A stretch of DNA of 64,000 nt from Rhodospirillaceae bacterium (GTDB taxonomy: Bacteria > Pseudomonadota > Alphaproteobacteria > Dongiales > Dongiaceae), in NCBI GenBank assembly GCA_016712715.1, contig JADJQM010000002.1:744001-808000 (forward strand), read 5' to 3'. A model generated the notes under the pieces. It searched no databases and was not told where the DNA came from. It saw only the letters and a list, made by a program, of their open reading frames with translations. The position numbers and the translations under genes are program-made. Positions 16,116-24,309 of this stretch are shown piece after piece; within the stretch, counting starts at the first letter, position 1, and every line of letters starts with the position of its first letter.

Positions 16116-16889
16116 ATGCGGTCCCTCCTCCTCATCCTGTTGGTGCTTTTGGCGCCGGCCCTGCCCGCCCCCTTTGCCCGTGCCGACGAACCGTTTCAAC
16201 TCGTGGCCGAGGATGACTGGTTTCCCTATTCCGGCGAACGGAACAATGTGGCTGAGGGGATGGCCGTCGATCTGGTGCGTGCCGCCTATGACGCCGCCGG
16301 GCATCAGGTGACCTTCATCAGCCAGCCCTATGCGCGCTGTCTCGAGGAGGTGGAACAGGGCTTGCAGCTCGGCTGCTTCGACACGACACGGGAGCCGGAG
16401 AACGAGGCACGCTTCCTGTTCCACAAGGTGCCGCTGTTCGCAGCACGCATCGTGATCATCGCGCCGGTCGATTCAGCGGCGGCGGACCTCGTCGCCGGCG
16501 ACCTCCAGGGTGAGCGCGTCGCCGTCACCAACGGCTATACCTATGGCGAGCCGTTCCAGAGCGATGCCACGGTCGACAAGGACGTGGTGACGTCGGATCT
16601 TGCGGTGCTGCGGCTGGTGGCACTGAGGCGCGCATCCTATGGCGTGATCTATGACCGGGTGATGGCCAGCCTTATCGCCGAAAACGCCGGGGAGCTGGGC
16701 GGCAAGGTGAAGGTGGTGGGTTTGCTGGCCGAGCCGGAGCTCTATGTTTCCTTCTCGAAGCAGCGGCCGGAGGCCGCCGAGGCGATGGCGGCCCTGGACC
16801 GGGGCATCGCCCTCATCAAGGCCAACGGCACCTATGCGGCGATCGAAGAGAGATGGGCGGCGCGCTTCAGCGTGGCTGGATCGCTCTAG
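16116..16889 (+). CDS. Periplasmic solute-binding protein, family 3-like
   Basis: A 257-residue secreted protein. MRSLLLILLVLLAPALPAP is a signal peptide with cleavage likely after ARA. The mature part opens FQLVAEDDWFPYSGERNNVA and continues EGMAVDLVRAAYDAAGHQV, the shape of SBP_bac_3 amino-acid-binding proteins. The start at 16116 lies two bases after the nitrilase stop, suggesting coupling. No permease or ATPase is adjacent, so it may be an orphan receptor or act with a distant transporter. Its ligand may be related to the amide hydrolysed by the upstream enzyme; this is inference. Confidence 0.78.
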   Translation: MRSLLLILLVLLAPALPAPFARADEPFQLVAEDDWFPYSGERNNVAEGMAVDLVRAAYDAAGHQVTFISQPYARCLEEVEQGLQLGCFDTTREPENEARFLFHKVPLFAARIVIIAPVDSAAADLVAGDLQGERVAVTNGYTYGEPFQSDATVDKDVVTSDLAVLRLVALRRASYGVIYDRVMASLIAENAGELGGKVKVVGLLAEPELYVSFSKQRPEAAEAMAALDRGIALIKANGTYAAIEERWAARFSVAGSL

Positions 16890-16902
16890 CCGGGCTGGAT
16901 CG

Positions 16903-17727
16903 TCAGTTCGCAGCCGACAGCAGATAGGCTTCCGCCCCTTCGAGATTGCGCACCGGATAGCCAAGATCGATCAGCACCGCGGCGAGCCAATGGGCTGCCG
17001 GACCTTCGGCGCCATCGGTCGCAAGATCGGTGTCGCGGTCGATGCCCTGCCCGTCGAGCCAGGCCTGGATCACGGCGCCGGGCTTGCGGTGGCCGTCTTC
17101 GGTGAGGAGATCGGGGGCTGATGCCGCCTTCAGCAGAACGAGACCATGGGCGGCCTCGGCAGGCAGGAGCGACCAATCATCGTGCCGCTCGACCACAAAA
17201 TTGCCGGCCCCCAAAGGCGGCTGGATGGTGGGGAGGCCGGAAGCGAGAAGGGCCGGCAGGCCGCCATCGACCATGACGGTCTGGCCATGGCCGAGGGTGC
17301 GCAGCGCCCAGACCACCCGCGCATCTTCGCCCAAGGCCTGGAACGGGTCGGCCAGCACCACGACCGGCTGGTCGGCAGAGAGCCCGAGGGATTGGAGCCG
17401 CAGGGACAAAGCGGCGTAATCGGTCGACAGGCTGCCATCGGCAGAACTGAGGTCGCGCCAGCGGATCGGCTGGGCGTTCCTGACCGGGGAAGCTGTGCGG
17501 AGATCGGCATTGCGGGCATCGAGCACCAGGGCGCCGCTTGCCATGAGGGCGCGCGCTTCATCGACCGAGACCAGCCATTTCTGCTGGAAGCCGATCACAT
17601 CGATGGCCACGGCTGGTGTGGCGGCGAGGCCCGTGAGGGTCGCGAGAGTTCCCACAGCGATCGGCGTGCCGGCGATAAAAGCGGCCGCAATCAGTGACTT
17701 GGGCTGAAAAAGACGACGAAAATTCAT
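16903..17727 (-). CDS. Exported rhodanese-fold protein lacking all cysteines
   Basis: A 274-residue protein starting MNFRRLFQPKSLIAAAFIAG, with a signal peptide or anchor ending near ATPAVA. The body resembles rhodanese domains: VSVDEARALMASGALVLDAR, VVVLADPF and WALRTLGHGQTVMVDGGLPA, with a second weaker half ending LAAVLIDLGYPVRNLEGAEA. The active-site loop that should hold the persulfide-forming Cys reads DLATDGAEGPAAHW, and there is not one Cys in the whole mature protein, so sulfurtransfer is not possible by the known mechanism. It may be a binding or scaffold protein. The ATG at 17725-17727 is preferred over the upstream one at 17799. Confidence 0.7.
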   Translation of the reverse strand: MNFRRLFQPKSLIAAAFIAGTPIAVGTLATLTGLAATPAVAIDVIGFQQKWLVSVDEARALMASGALVLDARNADLRTASPVRNAQPIRWRDLSSADGSLSTDYAALSLRLQSLGLSADQPVVVLADPFQALGEDARVVWALRTLGHGQTVMVDGGLPALLASGLPTIQPPLGAGNFVVERHDDWSLLPAEAAHGLVLLKAASAPDLLTEDGHRKPGAVIQAWLDGQGIDRDTDLATDGAEGPAAHWLAAVLIDLGYPVRNLEGAEAYLLSAAN

Positions 17728-17896
17728 GATCTGCACCGTCCCGGAAACCGGTTGGCGGTTCACCCCTGTCCCCATGGCTTGCGCCAAAAAGGTCAGCACA
17801 GCGAACCCATCAGGCTGCTTTTAAACACTATCAGATCGATAGAGTAAAGAGAGAAATGCTTGGGGCGGCTTCAAGGATTTCTTGATGATGGGTCGC

Positions 17897-18790
17897 TCAG
17901 CCCGCCGCCTCGGCCAGGACCCAGTCGCGGAAAAGGCGCGCCGGGCGCGGCAGGCGCTCGCCGGCGCGTTCCACCAGATAGAAGGCTTCGCTGCTTTTGA
18001 TCTTGGCGGCGAAGGGGGCGACCAGGTCGCCCTTGGCGAGGTAGGAATCGACGAAGCAGGAGCGGCCCAGCATGAAACCGCCGCCGCTGAGCGTGAGATC
18101 GACGGCGAGGGTCGCGGTGTCGAAGATGATGGTCGAGCTGTCGGTGACGGGGCCGGCCCCCCCGGCGCCGCGGAACCATTCCGGCCAACCTTCGGCAAAG
18201 CTCTGGATATGGATGAGGCGCTGCTGCTGCAGGAAATCGGGGGCGAGCGGCCGGTCCATCCCCGCAACCAGTTCCGGCGCGCAGACCGGGAACAGCCGGT
18301 CGCGGGTCAAGGGATAGGCGGCGAGGTCCGGCCAGGCGCCGATGCCGCAGCGGATTTCGAAATCGGCATCGCGGTCCAGCTCCAGCGGCGTCCAAAGGGC
18401 GGTCAGCAACCGCAGCCGCAGATGCGGCGCCTGTTCCAGAAAGCGCGGCAGACGCGGTGCCAGCCACAGATGGGCAAAGCCCGCCGTGACGCGGAGCGAG
18501 ACCACATCCGGGCTGCGGCCATGAAACAGCTCATCGGTCCCCGCCCCCATGCGATCGAAGGCATCGCGCAGTACGGTGAGATAGGAAAGGCCGGCCTCGG
18601 TGAGGCTCAGCCCCTGCGCGCGGCGCAGGAACAGGGCTTGGCCGAGATGTTCCTCAAGGCCCCGCACCTGCTGGCTGATGGCAGCGGCGGTGACACCCAG
18701 TTCGGCCCCGGCCCGGGCGAAGCTCACATGGCGGGCCGCCGCCTCGAACGCGCGCAGCATGGCCAAGGGCGGCAGTTTCCGGAACGTCAT
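17897..18790 (-). CDS. LysR-family transcriptional regulator (GcvA-like), divergent from choline sulfatase
   Basis: A 297-residue LysR regulator. The N-terminal helix-turn-helix is SFARAGAELGVTAAAISQQV followed by RGLEEHLGQALFLRRAQGLS, very close to GcvA-type members; the rest is the periplasmic-binding-like effector domain. It is divergent from the sulfatase gene with 114 bp between the two starts, the normal arrangement for a LysR regulator and its target. It most likely controls the sulfatase in response to choline-O-sulfate or a derivative. Confidence 0.87.
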   Translation of the reverse strand: MTFRKLPPLAMLRAFEAAARHVSFARAGAELGVTAAAISQQVRGLEEHLGQALFLRRAQGLSLTEAGLSYLTVLRDAFDRMGAGTDELFHGRSPDVVSLRVTAGFAHLWLAPRLPRFLEQAPHLRLRLLTALWTPLELDRDADFEIRCGIGAWPDLAAYPLTRDRLFPVCAPELVAGMDRPLAPDFLQQQRLIHIQSFAEGWPEWFRGAGGAGPVTDSSTIIFDTATLAVDLTLSGGGFMLGRSCFVDSYLAKGDLVAPFAAKIKSSEAFYLVERAGERLPRPARLFRDWVLAEAAG

Positions 18791-18800
18791 CGGAGACTCA

Positions 18801-18821
18801 AGGCTAAGGTCGACTAAGCCT
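18801..18821. promoter_or_regulatory. Candidate LysR operator between the regulator and choline sulfatase
   Basis: AGGCTAAG (18801-18808) and CTAAGCCT (18814-18821) are near-perfect inverted arms (one mismatch) around GTCGA. It lies 10 bp before the LysR start and 84 bp before the sulfatase start, as expected for an autoregulatory and activating site. Confidence 0.45.
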
Positions 18822-18904
18822 AGGACTCTAGTATTTATCGTTTGTCCCGGCCAGATACAAAGATGACACTTAGCGTATATCGATTTTCATGGGGAGCGAC
18901 CGTC

Positions 18905-20431
18905 ATGGCAGCCAGACAGCCCAATTTCGTCATTTTCATGCTCGATCAGTTGGCGCCGCAATTCATGCCGAGCTACGGCCATAAACTGGTCAAGATGCCG
19001 GCGATGCAGGCCTTCGCCGACAAATCGGTCGTGTTCGACGCGGCCTATTGCAACTACCCGCTCTGCGCCCCCGCCCGCTATTCCTTCATGTCCGGGCGCC
19101 TGCCCACCAAGATCGGCGCCTGGGACAATGCCGCCGAATTCGCGGCCGAGATCCCGACCTTCGCCCATCACCTCTCGGCGCTGGGCTACGACACCACCCT
19201 CTCCGGCAAGATGCATTTCTGCGGGCCGGACCAGCTCCATGGATTCCACCGCCGCCTTACCACCGATGTCTATCCGTCGGACTTCGCCTGGGTTCCCAAT
19301 TGGGACCAGCCGGAGGCCAAGCTCGACTGGTTCCACAACATGGATGTCGTGCATCAGGCCGGCATCTGCACACGCTCGGCCTATCTCGATTTCGACGACG
19401 AGGTGGTGTTCCAGGCGAAACGCCATCTGTTCGACCTGGCCCGCAAAGGCGACGACAAGCCGTTCTGCCTCGTCGTCTCGCTGATCAGCCCGCACGATCC
19501 CTATCTCGCGCGCCGCGAACATTGGGATCTCTACCGGCATGACGATATCGACATGCCGAAACTGAAAGCCGGCTCCGTGCCGCTCGACCCGCACAGTCAA
19601 CGCATTTCCAACGGCATCGGCATGCTGGATCCGGCCCCGAGCGAAGAGGCGATCCGCAATGCGCGCCACGCCTATTACGGCTCGGTCTCCTATATCGATG
19701 AACGCTTTGCCGATTTGATGCAGAGCCTCAATGAATCGGGCTTTGCCGACAACACCGTCACCATCGTCACGGGCGATCATGGCGACATGCTGGGCGAGCG
19801 CGGGCTGTGGTTCAAGATGAACTGGTACGAGAATTCGGCACGCATTCCGATGATCATCAACGGCCCCGGCATCAAGGCCGCGCGCGTGAAGGCCGCCGTC
19901 TCGCAGATCGACATCCTGCCGACGCTGCTCGATCTCGCCAGCAATGGCGCGCCCTTGCATGACGAGGTGATCACCGAGGGCCGCTCGCTGGTACCGCATC
20001 TCACGGGCGGGCAAGGTCATGACGAGGTGATCGGCGAATATATGGGCGAGGGGGCCAAGGCGCCCGGTGTCATGATCCGCCGCGGTCGCTACAAATTCGT
20101 GCATTTCCAGTCGGACCCAGACCAGCTCTATGATGTCGAGGCCGATCCGCTCGAGGTGACCAACCTCGCCAAGGATCCGGCGCATGCCGCGCGTGTCGCC
20201 GCCTTGCGCGCAGAGATTGCCAAGGGCTGGGACATGGAATCGATCCGGCAACAGGTGGTGGCCAGCCAGCGCCGCCGCCGCTATCTCAACGACATCATCC
20301 GCGCGCAGGGTGTGGCCTGGGATTACCAGCCGGTGGCCGATGCGCGGAATCTCTATATCCGCAACACCGTGCCGATCTTCGAGCTCGAAATGCGCTCGCG
20401 CTTTCCAGCGTTCAAGAAGGCTGCGGAGTAG
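18905..20431 (+). CDS. betC: Choline-sulfatase
   Basis: A 508-residue type I sulfatase. The formylglycine motif is LCAPARYSFMSGRLP with C54 as the residue to be converted; the enzyme therefore needs a formylglycine-generating enzyme, not seen in this window. Metal-binding DQ near the N-terminus, LSGKMHFCGPDQLHGF, TTDVYPSDF, SLISPHDPY and VTGDHGDMLGERGLWFKMNW are all blocks of choline-sulfatases rather than of arylsulfatases. The enzyme hydrolyses choline-O-sulfate to choline and sulfate, feeding betaine synthesis and sulfur supply. The ATG at 18905 follows GGGGAG; the frame is open to 18842. betA/betB are not adjacent. Confidence 0.88.
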   Translation: MAARQPNFVIFMLDQLAPQFMPSYGHKLVKMPAMQAFADKSVVFDAAYCNYPLCAPARYSFMSGRLPTKIGAWDNAAEFAAEIPTFAHHLSALGYDTTLSGKMHFCGPDQLHGFHRRLTTDVYPSDFAWVPNWDQPEAKLDWFHNMDVVHQAGICTRSAYLDFDDEVVFQAKRHLFDLARKGDDKPFCLVVSLISPHDPYLARREHWDLYRHDDIDMPKLKAGSVPLDPHSQRISNGIGMLDPAPSEEAIRNARHAYYGSVSYIDERFADLMQSLNESGFADNTVTIVTGDHGDMLGERGLWFKMNWYENSARIPMIINGPGIKAARVKAAVSQIDILPTLLDLASNGAPLHDEVITEGRSLVPHLTGGQGHDEVIGEYMGEGAKAPGVMIRRGRYKFVHFQSDPDQLYDVEADPLEVTNLAKDPAHAARVAALRAEIAKGWDMESIRQQVVASQRRRRYLNDIIRAQGVAWDYQPVADARNLYIRNTVPIFELEMRSRFPAFKKAAE

Positions 20432-20445
20432 ACACGCGGAGGGGT

Positions 20446-21438
20446 CTACGCGATCTCGATGACGACTTTGCCTTTCGCATTTCGGTCTCGGACAGCAGCG
20501 TGGGCAGCTTCGGCCTCGGCCAGCGCGTAGCGCGTTGGATCGAGGCGCGGGCGCAGCCGGCCGGCTTCGGCGAGCCTGGATGCTTCGCTAAGAATCTCGC
20601 CATGATGGGCGCGGCCTTTACCGGTGAGGAGCGGCAACAAAGTAAAGACGCCGCTATAGCTCGCAGCCCGGAAGGAGAGCGGGGCCAGCGCATGCGTGCC
20701 CCAGCCAAGGCAGCTCACCACGCGGCCGGTATAGGGGCGCACAGCCGTGAAGGCCGCGTCGAGTGCCGCTCCGCCCACCGTGTCATAGACAATATCGAAA
20801 CCCTCGCCACCGGTATGGGCGGCGACGATCTCCTCGACGGGGCTGTTGCGATCGATCGCCGTCGCGCCGTCAGCTTCGATGATGGTCTTTTTCGCGGCCG
20901 CATCGACCGCAAACACCTCGGCGCCGCGTGCCTTCGCCAATTGCGCGACCATGTGCCCGACACCCCCGGCGCCACCCAGCACCAGGACGCGCTCGCCGGC
21001 CCGCAGTTTCGCGCGGTCGATGAGACCCTCCCAGGCGGTGATGAAAATGAGCGGCAAAGCGGCCGCCTCACGCATCGGCATGCTGCCCGGTTTCACGGCA
21101 AGGAGATCGGCATCGACCGCGGCGAACTCAGCGAGCGAGCCTTGATGGCCACCGACGCCGCCGGTCATGCCGAAGACCTCATCGCCGAGGCGGAAGCGGG
21201 TGTCGCCATCGCCCACACCCGCCACCACGCCGGCAAGGTCGATGCCGAGGATGGCGGGCAACGGGTGGCGCGCATGGGAAGCCTCGCCGGCGCGGATCTT
21301 GAGGTCGAGCGGGTTGACGCCGCTGGCGCGAATGCGGACCAGCACCTGGCCGGGGCCGGCAACCGGGCGCGGCTGGTTGACCGATTGGAGCGGTGCTCCG
21401 GGGGCGGCGGCATGTTGGGCGCGCATCTCATTCGACAT
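20446..21438 (-). CDS. Zinc-type alcohol dehydrogenase-like quinone oxidoreductase
   Basis: A 330-residue medium-chain dehydrogenase/reductase without the structural zinc cysteines. It shows SGVNPLDLKIRAGE, LGIDLAGVV, the substrate-side LPLIFITAWEGLIDRAKL and the nucleotide-binding VLVLGGAGGVGHMVAQLAKA. This fits NADPH quinone or enone reductases. The ATG at 21438 with AAAGGAAAC before it is the start; the frame is open further upstream into the divergent LysR gene, which I ignore. It is paired head to head with that LysR gene, its probable regulator. Confidence 0.87.
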   Translation of the reverse strand: MSNEMRAQHAAAPGAPLQSVNQPRPVAGPGQVLVRIRASGVNPLDLKIRAGEASHARHPLPAILGIDLAGVVAGVGDGDTRFRLGDEVFGMTGGVGGHQGSLAEFAAVDADLLAVKPGSMPMREAAALPLIFITAWEGLIDRAKLRAGERVLVLGGAGGVGHMVAQLAKARGAEVFAVDAAAKKTIIEADGATAIDRNSPVEEIVAAHTGGEGFDIVYDTVGGAALDAAFTAVRPYTGRVVSCLGWGTHALAPLSFRAASYSGVFTLLPLLTGKGRAHHGEILSEASRLAEAGRLRPRLDPTRYALAEAEAAHAAVRDRNAKGKVVIEIA

Positions 21439-21509
21439 GGCCGTTTCCTTTGATTGAGCGGATAACCAAACCTGGCCCATGCGGGAATATTTACCAATCA
21501 ACGAGATTG

Positions 21510-21534
21510 TATAATATCCATGCAAATTCGCATG
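21510..21534. promoter_or_regulatory. Promoter and palindrome between quinone reductase and its LysR regulator
   Basis: A perfect TATAAT occurs at 21510-21515 on the + strand, and CATGC (21519-21523) / GCATG (21530-21534) form an inverted repeat around AAATTC. The palindrome lies 20 bp before the LysR ATG at 21554, where an autoregulatory LysR site is expected. No good -35 is seen, consistent with an activated promoter. Confidence 0.4.
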
Positions 21535-21553
21535 ATCCGGGCTATTGTTGCGC

Positions 21554-22399
21554 ATGGAATGGAGCGATCTCAGGCTGTTTCTGGCCATTGCCCGGGCCGG
21601 CACGCTGGGGGCGGCGGGCCGCAAGCTCGGCCTCACCCAGCCGACCATGGGACGCCGCTTGCGCGCGCTGGAGCTGGCGTTGGGCCAGACCCTCTTGCAG
21701 CGCAGCAAGGACGGCTTCGTGCTGACCGATGAGGGCCAGGCGGTGCTGGTCCATGCCGAACGCATGGAGGAGGAAGCACTGGCGGTTGAGCGGGCCCTGG
21801 CCGGTGGTGCGCAACTTCAAGGGCAGCTGCGGGTCACGGCCTCCGACTGGTTCGGCGCCCATGTGCTGACGCCGATTTTTGCCGATTTCGTGAAAGGGAA
21901 TCCGGGCGTCACGGTGGAACTGCTGACCGATCAGCGGCGCCTCAGCCTCGCGCGGCGGGAAGCCGATCTTGCCTTCCGCATCACGCCCTTCGAGGAGCCG
22001 GAAATTGTGCAGCGGAAAGTGCTGCGAATCGATTACGCGCTCTATGGACCATCTGGAACCGGAAAGGTGATGCGTGGCGACGGGCGCGGCCAGTCGCTGG
22101 TGACGATGGATGCGGCGCTCGGCAGCTTTCCCGACCTCACCTGGCTGCTCCTGATGCTGCCGCAGGCGCATATTGCCTTTCGCAGCAACAACCGCGATGT
22201 CCAGGCCCAGGCCTGCCGCGCCGGTGCTGGTCTTGCCGTGCTGCCGCGGCCGCTGGGCGATCAAGTTCCGGGCCTGGAAATCGTCGATCTGGGCGAAGCA
22301 CCGCCCAGCCGCGATGTCTGGGTCGGCTATCACCGCGACTTGAGGCGCCTCGCGAGGCTGCGGGCGCTGCTCGATCACACCCTGCAGCGCCTAAGCTGA
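21554..22399 (+). CDS. LysR-family transcriptional regulator, divergent from quinone oxidoreductase
   Basis: A 281-residue LysR regulator beginning MEWSDLRLFLAIARAGTLGA, with helix-turn-helix AAGRKLGLTQPTMGRRLRAL and the effector domain after about residue 90. The frame has an upstream TTG at 21545, but the ATG at 21554 gives the standard family N-terminus. Its gene is divergent from the quinone reductase with 115 bp between starts, so that gene is the likely target. Confidence 0.87.
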   Translation: MEWSDLRLFLAIARAGTLGAAGRKLGLTQPTMGRRLRALELALGQTLLQRSKDGFVLTDEGQAVLVHAERMEEEALAVERALAGGAQLQGQLRVTASDWFGAHVLTPIFADFVKGNPGVTVELLTDQRRLSLARREADLAFRITPFEEPEIVQRKVLRIDYALYGPSGTGKVMRGDGRGQSLVTMDAALGSFPDLTWLLLMLPQAHIAFRSNNRDVQAQACRAGAGLAVLPRPLGDQVPGLEIVDLGEAPPSRDVWVGYHRDLRRLARLRALLDHTLQRLS

Positions 22400-22406
22400 T
22401 GCCGGC

Positions 22407-22447
22407 TTGACAGACGCCTTTATATTCGTATATTCGAATATATGAAT
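22407..22447 (+). promoter_or_regulatory. Promoter with overlapping operator; probable leaderless transcript
   Basis: TTGACA (22407-22412), a 16-bp spacer and TATATT (22429-22434) form one of the best promoters in the window. From 22424 to 22447 lies a 24-bp palindrome with only one mismatched pair; its perfect 14-bp core TATATTCGAATATA spans 22429-22442, and TATATTCG is also repeated directly at 22421. The palindrome covers the -10 and the ATG at 22442. The predicted start site (about 22441) is next to the ATG, so the mRNA would have no leader and no ribosome binding site, and none is visible. Confidence 0.65.
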
Positions 22448-22783
22448 AAAAAGACCAACATCGCCAAACCGACCGATCTCCTCGCCAAGGCCGGCGAGGC
22501 GGCGGCGTTTCTGCGCTCGCTCGCCCATGAGCATCGCCTGGCCATCCTCTGCGTGCTGGAGGACGGGCCCCTGAGCGTCGGCGAAATCGCGTTGGCGCTG
22601 GACCTCGCCCAGCCCAAGGTCTCGCAGCATCTGATGCGGCTGCGGGCCGAGGGGCTGGTGGCCACGGAACGGGCGGGGACGACGATCCATTACAGCGTCA
22701 CCAGCGAGCCGGCGCGTGCCATCGCCGGGCTGCTGAAAGCGGCCTTCTGCCCGCCCGCCCGCAGAAGCCGCACGAAAAAGTAA
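22442..22783 (+). CDS. ArsR-family repressor of the BigR/SqrR persulfide-sensing type
   Basis: A 113-residue ArsR/SmtB winged-helix protein: AFLRSLAHEHRLAILCVLED, recognition helix LDLAQPKVSQHLMRLRAEGL and wing VATERAGTTIHYSV. It has Cys at 37 (AILCVL) and 103 (AAFCPP), separated by 66 residues, the same separation as the two redox cysteines of Xylella/Agrobacterium BigR (42 and 108), which form a tetrasulfide or disulfide on contact with sulfide-derived persulfides. Metal-site signatures of ArsR or SmtB are absent. It heads an operon with two YeeE/YedE genes, known BigR/SqrR targets. The 24-bp operator at its start codon implies autorepression. Confidence 0.85.
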   Translation: MNKKTNIAKPTDLLAKAGEAAAFLRSLAHEHRLAILCVLEDGPLSVGEIALALDLAQPKVSQHLMRLRAEGLVATERAGTTIHYSVTSEPARAIAGLLKAAFCPPARRSRTKK

Positions 22784-22794
22784 GGAGACCGAAT

Positions 22795-23232
22795 ATGGAC
22801 TGGACTGAATTCAACCCATTGGCAGCGCTGAGCGGCGGCGCGCTCATCGGGTTTGCCGCCCTCATCCTCTTCCTGGGGTTGGGCCGCATCGCCGGGGTGA
22901 GCGGTGTGCTCGGCCAGGTGCTGCAACGACCCGACAGCGAGACCGGCTGGCGCCTTGCCTTCCTCATCGGCCTGCCTGTGGGCGCGCTGCTGATGGCCAA
23001 GGTGCTGGGCGATGTGACGCCCCGTGTCGCCACCGGCACGCTCGGCCTCGTCGCTGCCGGCCTCCTGGTCGGCTATGGCACGCGCCTCGGTTCTGGCTGC
23101 ACCAGCGGCCATGGCATCTGTGGATTGGCGCGCCTGTCGCCGCGCTCGCTGGTCGCGGTGCTGCTGTTCATGGCCAGCGCCATGGCGACCGTCTTCGTCA
23201 CCCGCCACCTCCTCGGCGTGTCATCATCATGA
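22795..23232 (+). CDS. YeeE/YedE family transporter, first half (PmpA-like)
   Basis: A 145-residue membrane protein with four hydrophobic segments. The conserved cysteine loop GYGTRLGSGCTSGHGICGLA matches the YeeE/YedE (DUF395) signature, where the cysteines conduct thiosulfate-like sulfur species. A ribosome binding site AAGGAGA precedes it, 11 bp after the repressor gene. It overlaps the next gene by four bases (ATGA). In alphaproteobacteria such split pairs lie in BigR/SqrR regulons. Confidence 0.87.
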   Translation: MDWTEFNPLAALSGGALIGFAALILFLGLGRIAGVSGVLGQVLQRPDSETGWRLAFLIGLPVGALLMAKVLGDVTPRVATGTLGLVAAGLLVGYGTRLGSGCTSGHGICGLARLSPRSLVAVLLFMASAMATVFVTRHLLGVSSS

Positions 23233-23660
23233 CGCGCATCATCACAGCCCTCCTCGCGGGCCTCATCTTCGGCGCCGGCCTTGCCCTCTCCGGCATGGCC
23301 GATCCGCAGAAGGTGCTGGCCTTCCTCGATCTCGGCGCCATCGCCACGGGTGGCTGGGATCCGAGCCTGGCCTTCGTGATGGGCGGCGGGCTCATCGTCA
23401 CCCTGCCCGGCTTTGCCATTGCCCGGCGCCGCAGCCGGCCGGTCGTGGCTGAAACCTTCGCCTGGCCGACGGCCAGTGCCATCGACAAGCCGCTGATGGC
23501 AGGCGCCGTCCTGTTCGGCATCGGCTGGGGCTTGGCCGGCATCTGCCCGGGACCGGCCCTCACCTTGTTGGCGCTTGACGGCACCGCCGCCATCATCTTC
23601 TTTGGCGCGATGCTGGCCGGCATGATCCTCTTTGCCGCGCAGAAGCAGATCGGCCGCTGA
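23229..23660 (+). CDS. YeeE/YedE family transporter, second half (PmpB-like)
   Basis: A 143-residue partner of the previous protein, with about four membrane segments and the conserved GIGWGLAGICPGPALTLLAL, where the Cys in ICPGP is the counterpart of the first half's cysteine loop. The start FGAGLALSGMADPQKVLAFL is also a family block. The two halves correspond to the two repeats of full-length bacterial YeeE. The role is likely import or export of a reactive sulfur species under control of the BigR-like repressor. Confidence 0.87.
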   Translation: MTRIITALLAGLIFGAGLALSGMADPQKVLAFLDLGAIATGGWDPSLAFVMGGGLIVTLPGFAIARRRSRPVVAETFAWPTASAIDKPLMAGAVLFGIGWGLAGICPGPALTLLALDGTAAIIFFGAMLAGMILFAAQKQIGR

Positions 23661-23673
23661 TCCGGAGAGCAGA

Positions 23674-24288
23674 ATGTTTTACGAGCCGCGCCTCAAGAAC
23701 AGCGGGTTGCAGATCGATCCGCTGAAGGCGCTGGTGGTGCCGCGGCCGATCGGCTGGATCAGCAGCGTCGATCTCGAAGGGCGGGTCAATCTGGCGCCGT
23801 TCAGCTTCTTCAACCTGGTGGCGAATTCGCCGCCGATCGTGATGTTCGCGCCCAACGGCCGCAAACCCAATGGCGAGATCAAGGATTCACGCCGCAATGT
23901 CGAGGCGACCGGCGCCTTCGTCGCCAACCTCGCCACCTGGGATCTGCGCGAAGAAATGAATGCGACCTCGGCCTCCCCGCCCGCCGGCACCGATGAGGCG
24001 GCCGTGAGCGGGTTGGCGATGGTGCCGTCCAGCATCGTGGCACCGCCGAGGGTTGCCGCCTCGCCGGTGGCGCTGGAATGCCGTTATCTGCGGACGGTGG
24101 AACTGCCGAGCGACGATGCGGATGAGCCCAATGCCGTGCTGTTCGGCGAGGTGATCGGCATTCATATCGGCGATCATCTCATCGCGGATGGCCGCGTCGA
24201 CATCACCAAGGCAAAACCCATCGCCCGCATGGGCTATTCGCTCTATGCCGTGATCGACGAGACGTTCCGGATGGTCCGGCCGGGGTAA
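23674..24288 (+). CDS. Flavin reductase-like (DIM6/NTAB) FMN-binding protein
   Basis: A 204-residue split-barrel flavoprotein: VVPRPIGWISSVDLEGRVNL, APFSFFNLVANSPPIVMF and DSRRNVEATGAFVANLATW are typical of the DIM6/NTAB flavin reductase group. GGAGAGC precedes the ATG at 23674, and the gap to the YeeE/YedE gene is 13 bp, so it is probably in the same operon and may take part in sulfur or flavin redox chemistry. The frame is open to 23632 but that part lies within the previous gene. Confidence 0.83.
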   Translation: MFYEPRLKNSGLQIDPLKALVVPRPIGWISSVDLEGRVNLAPFSFFNLVANSPPIVMFAPNGRKPNGEIKDSRRNVEATGAFVANLATWDLREEMNATSASPPAGTDEAAVSGLAMVPSSIVAPPRVAASPVALECRYLRTVELPSDDADEPNAVLFGEVIGIHIGDHLIADGRVDITKAKPIARMGYSLYAVIDETFRMVRPG

Positions 24289-24309
24289 GATTGTCTCTCG
24301 ATTGGGGCG

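Noticed and set aside
17828..17842. CTATC-N5-GATAG inverted repeat upstream of the rhodanese-like gene
   Set aside because: Only five-base arms, likely to occur by chance.
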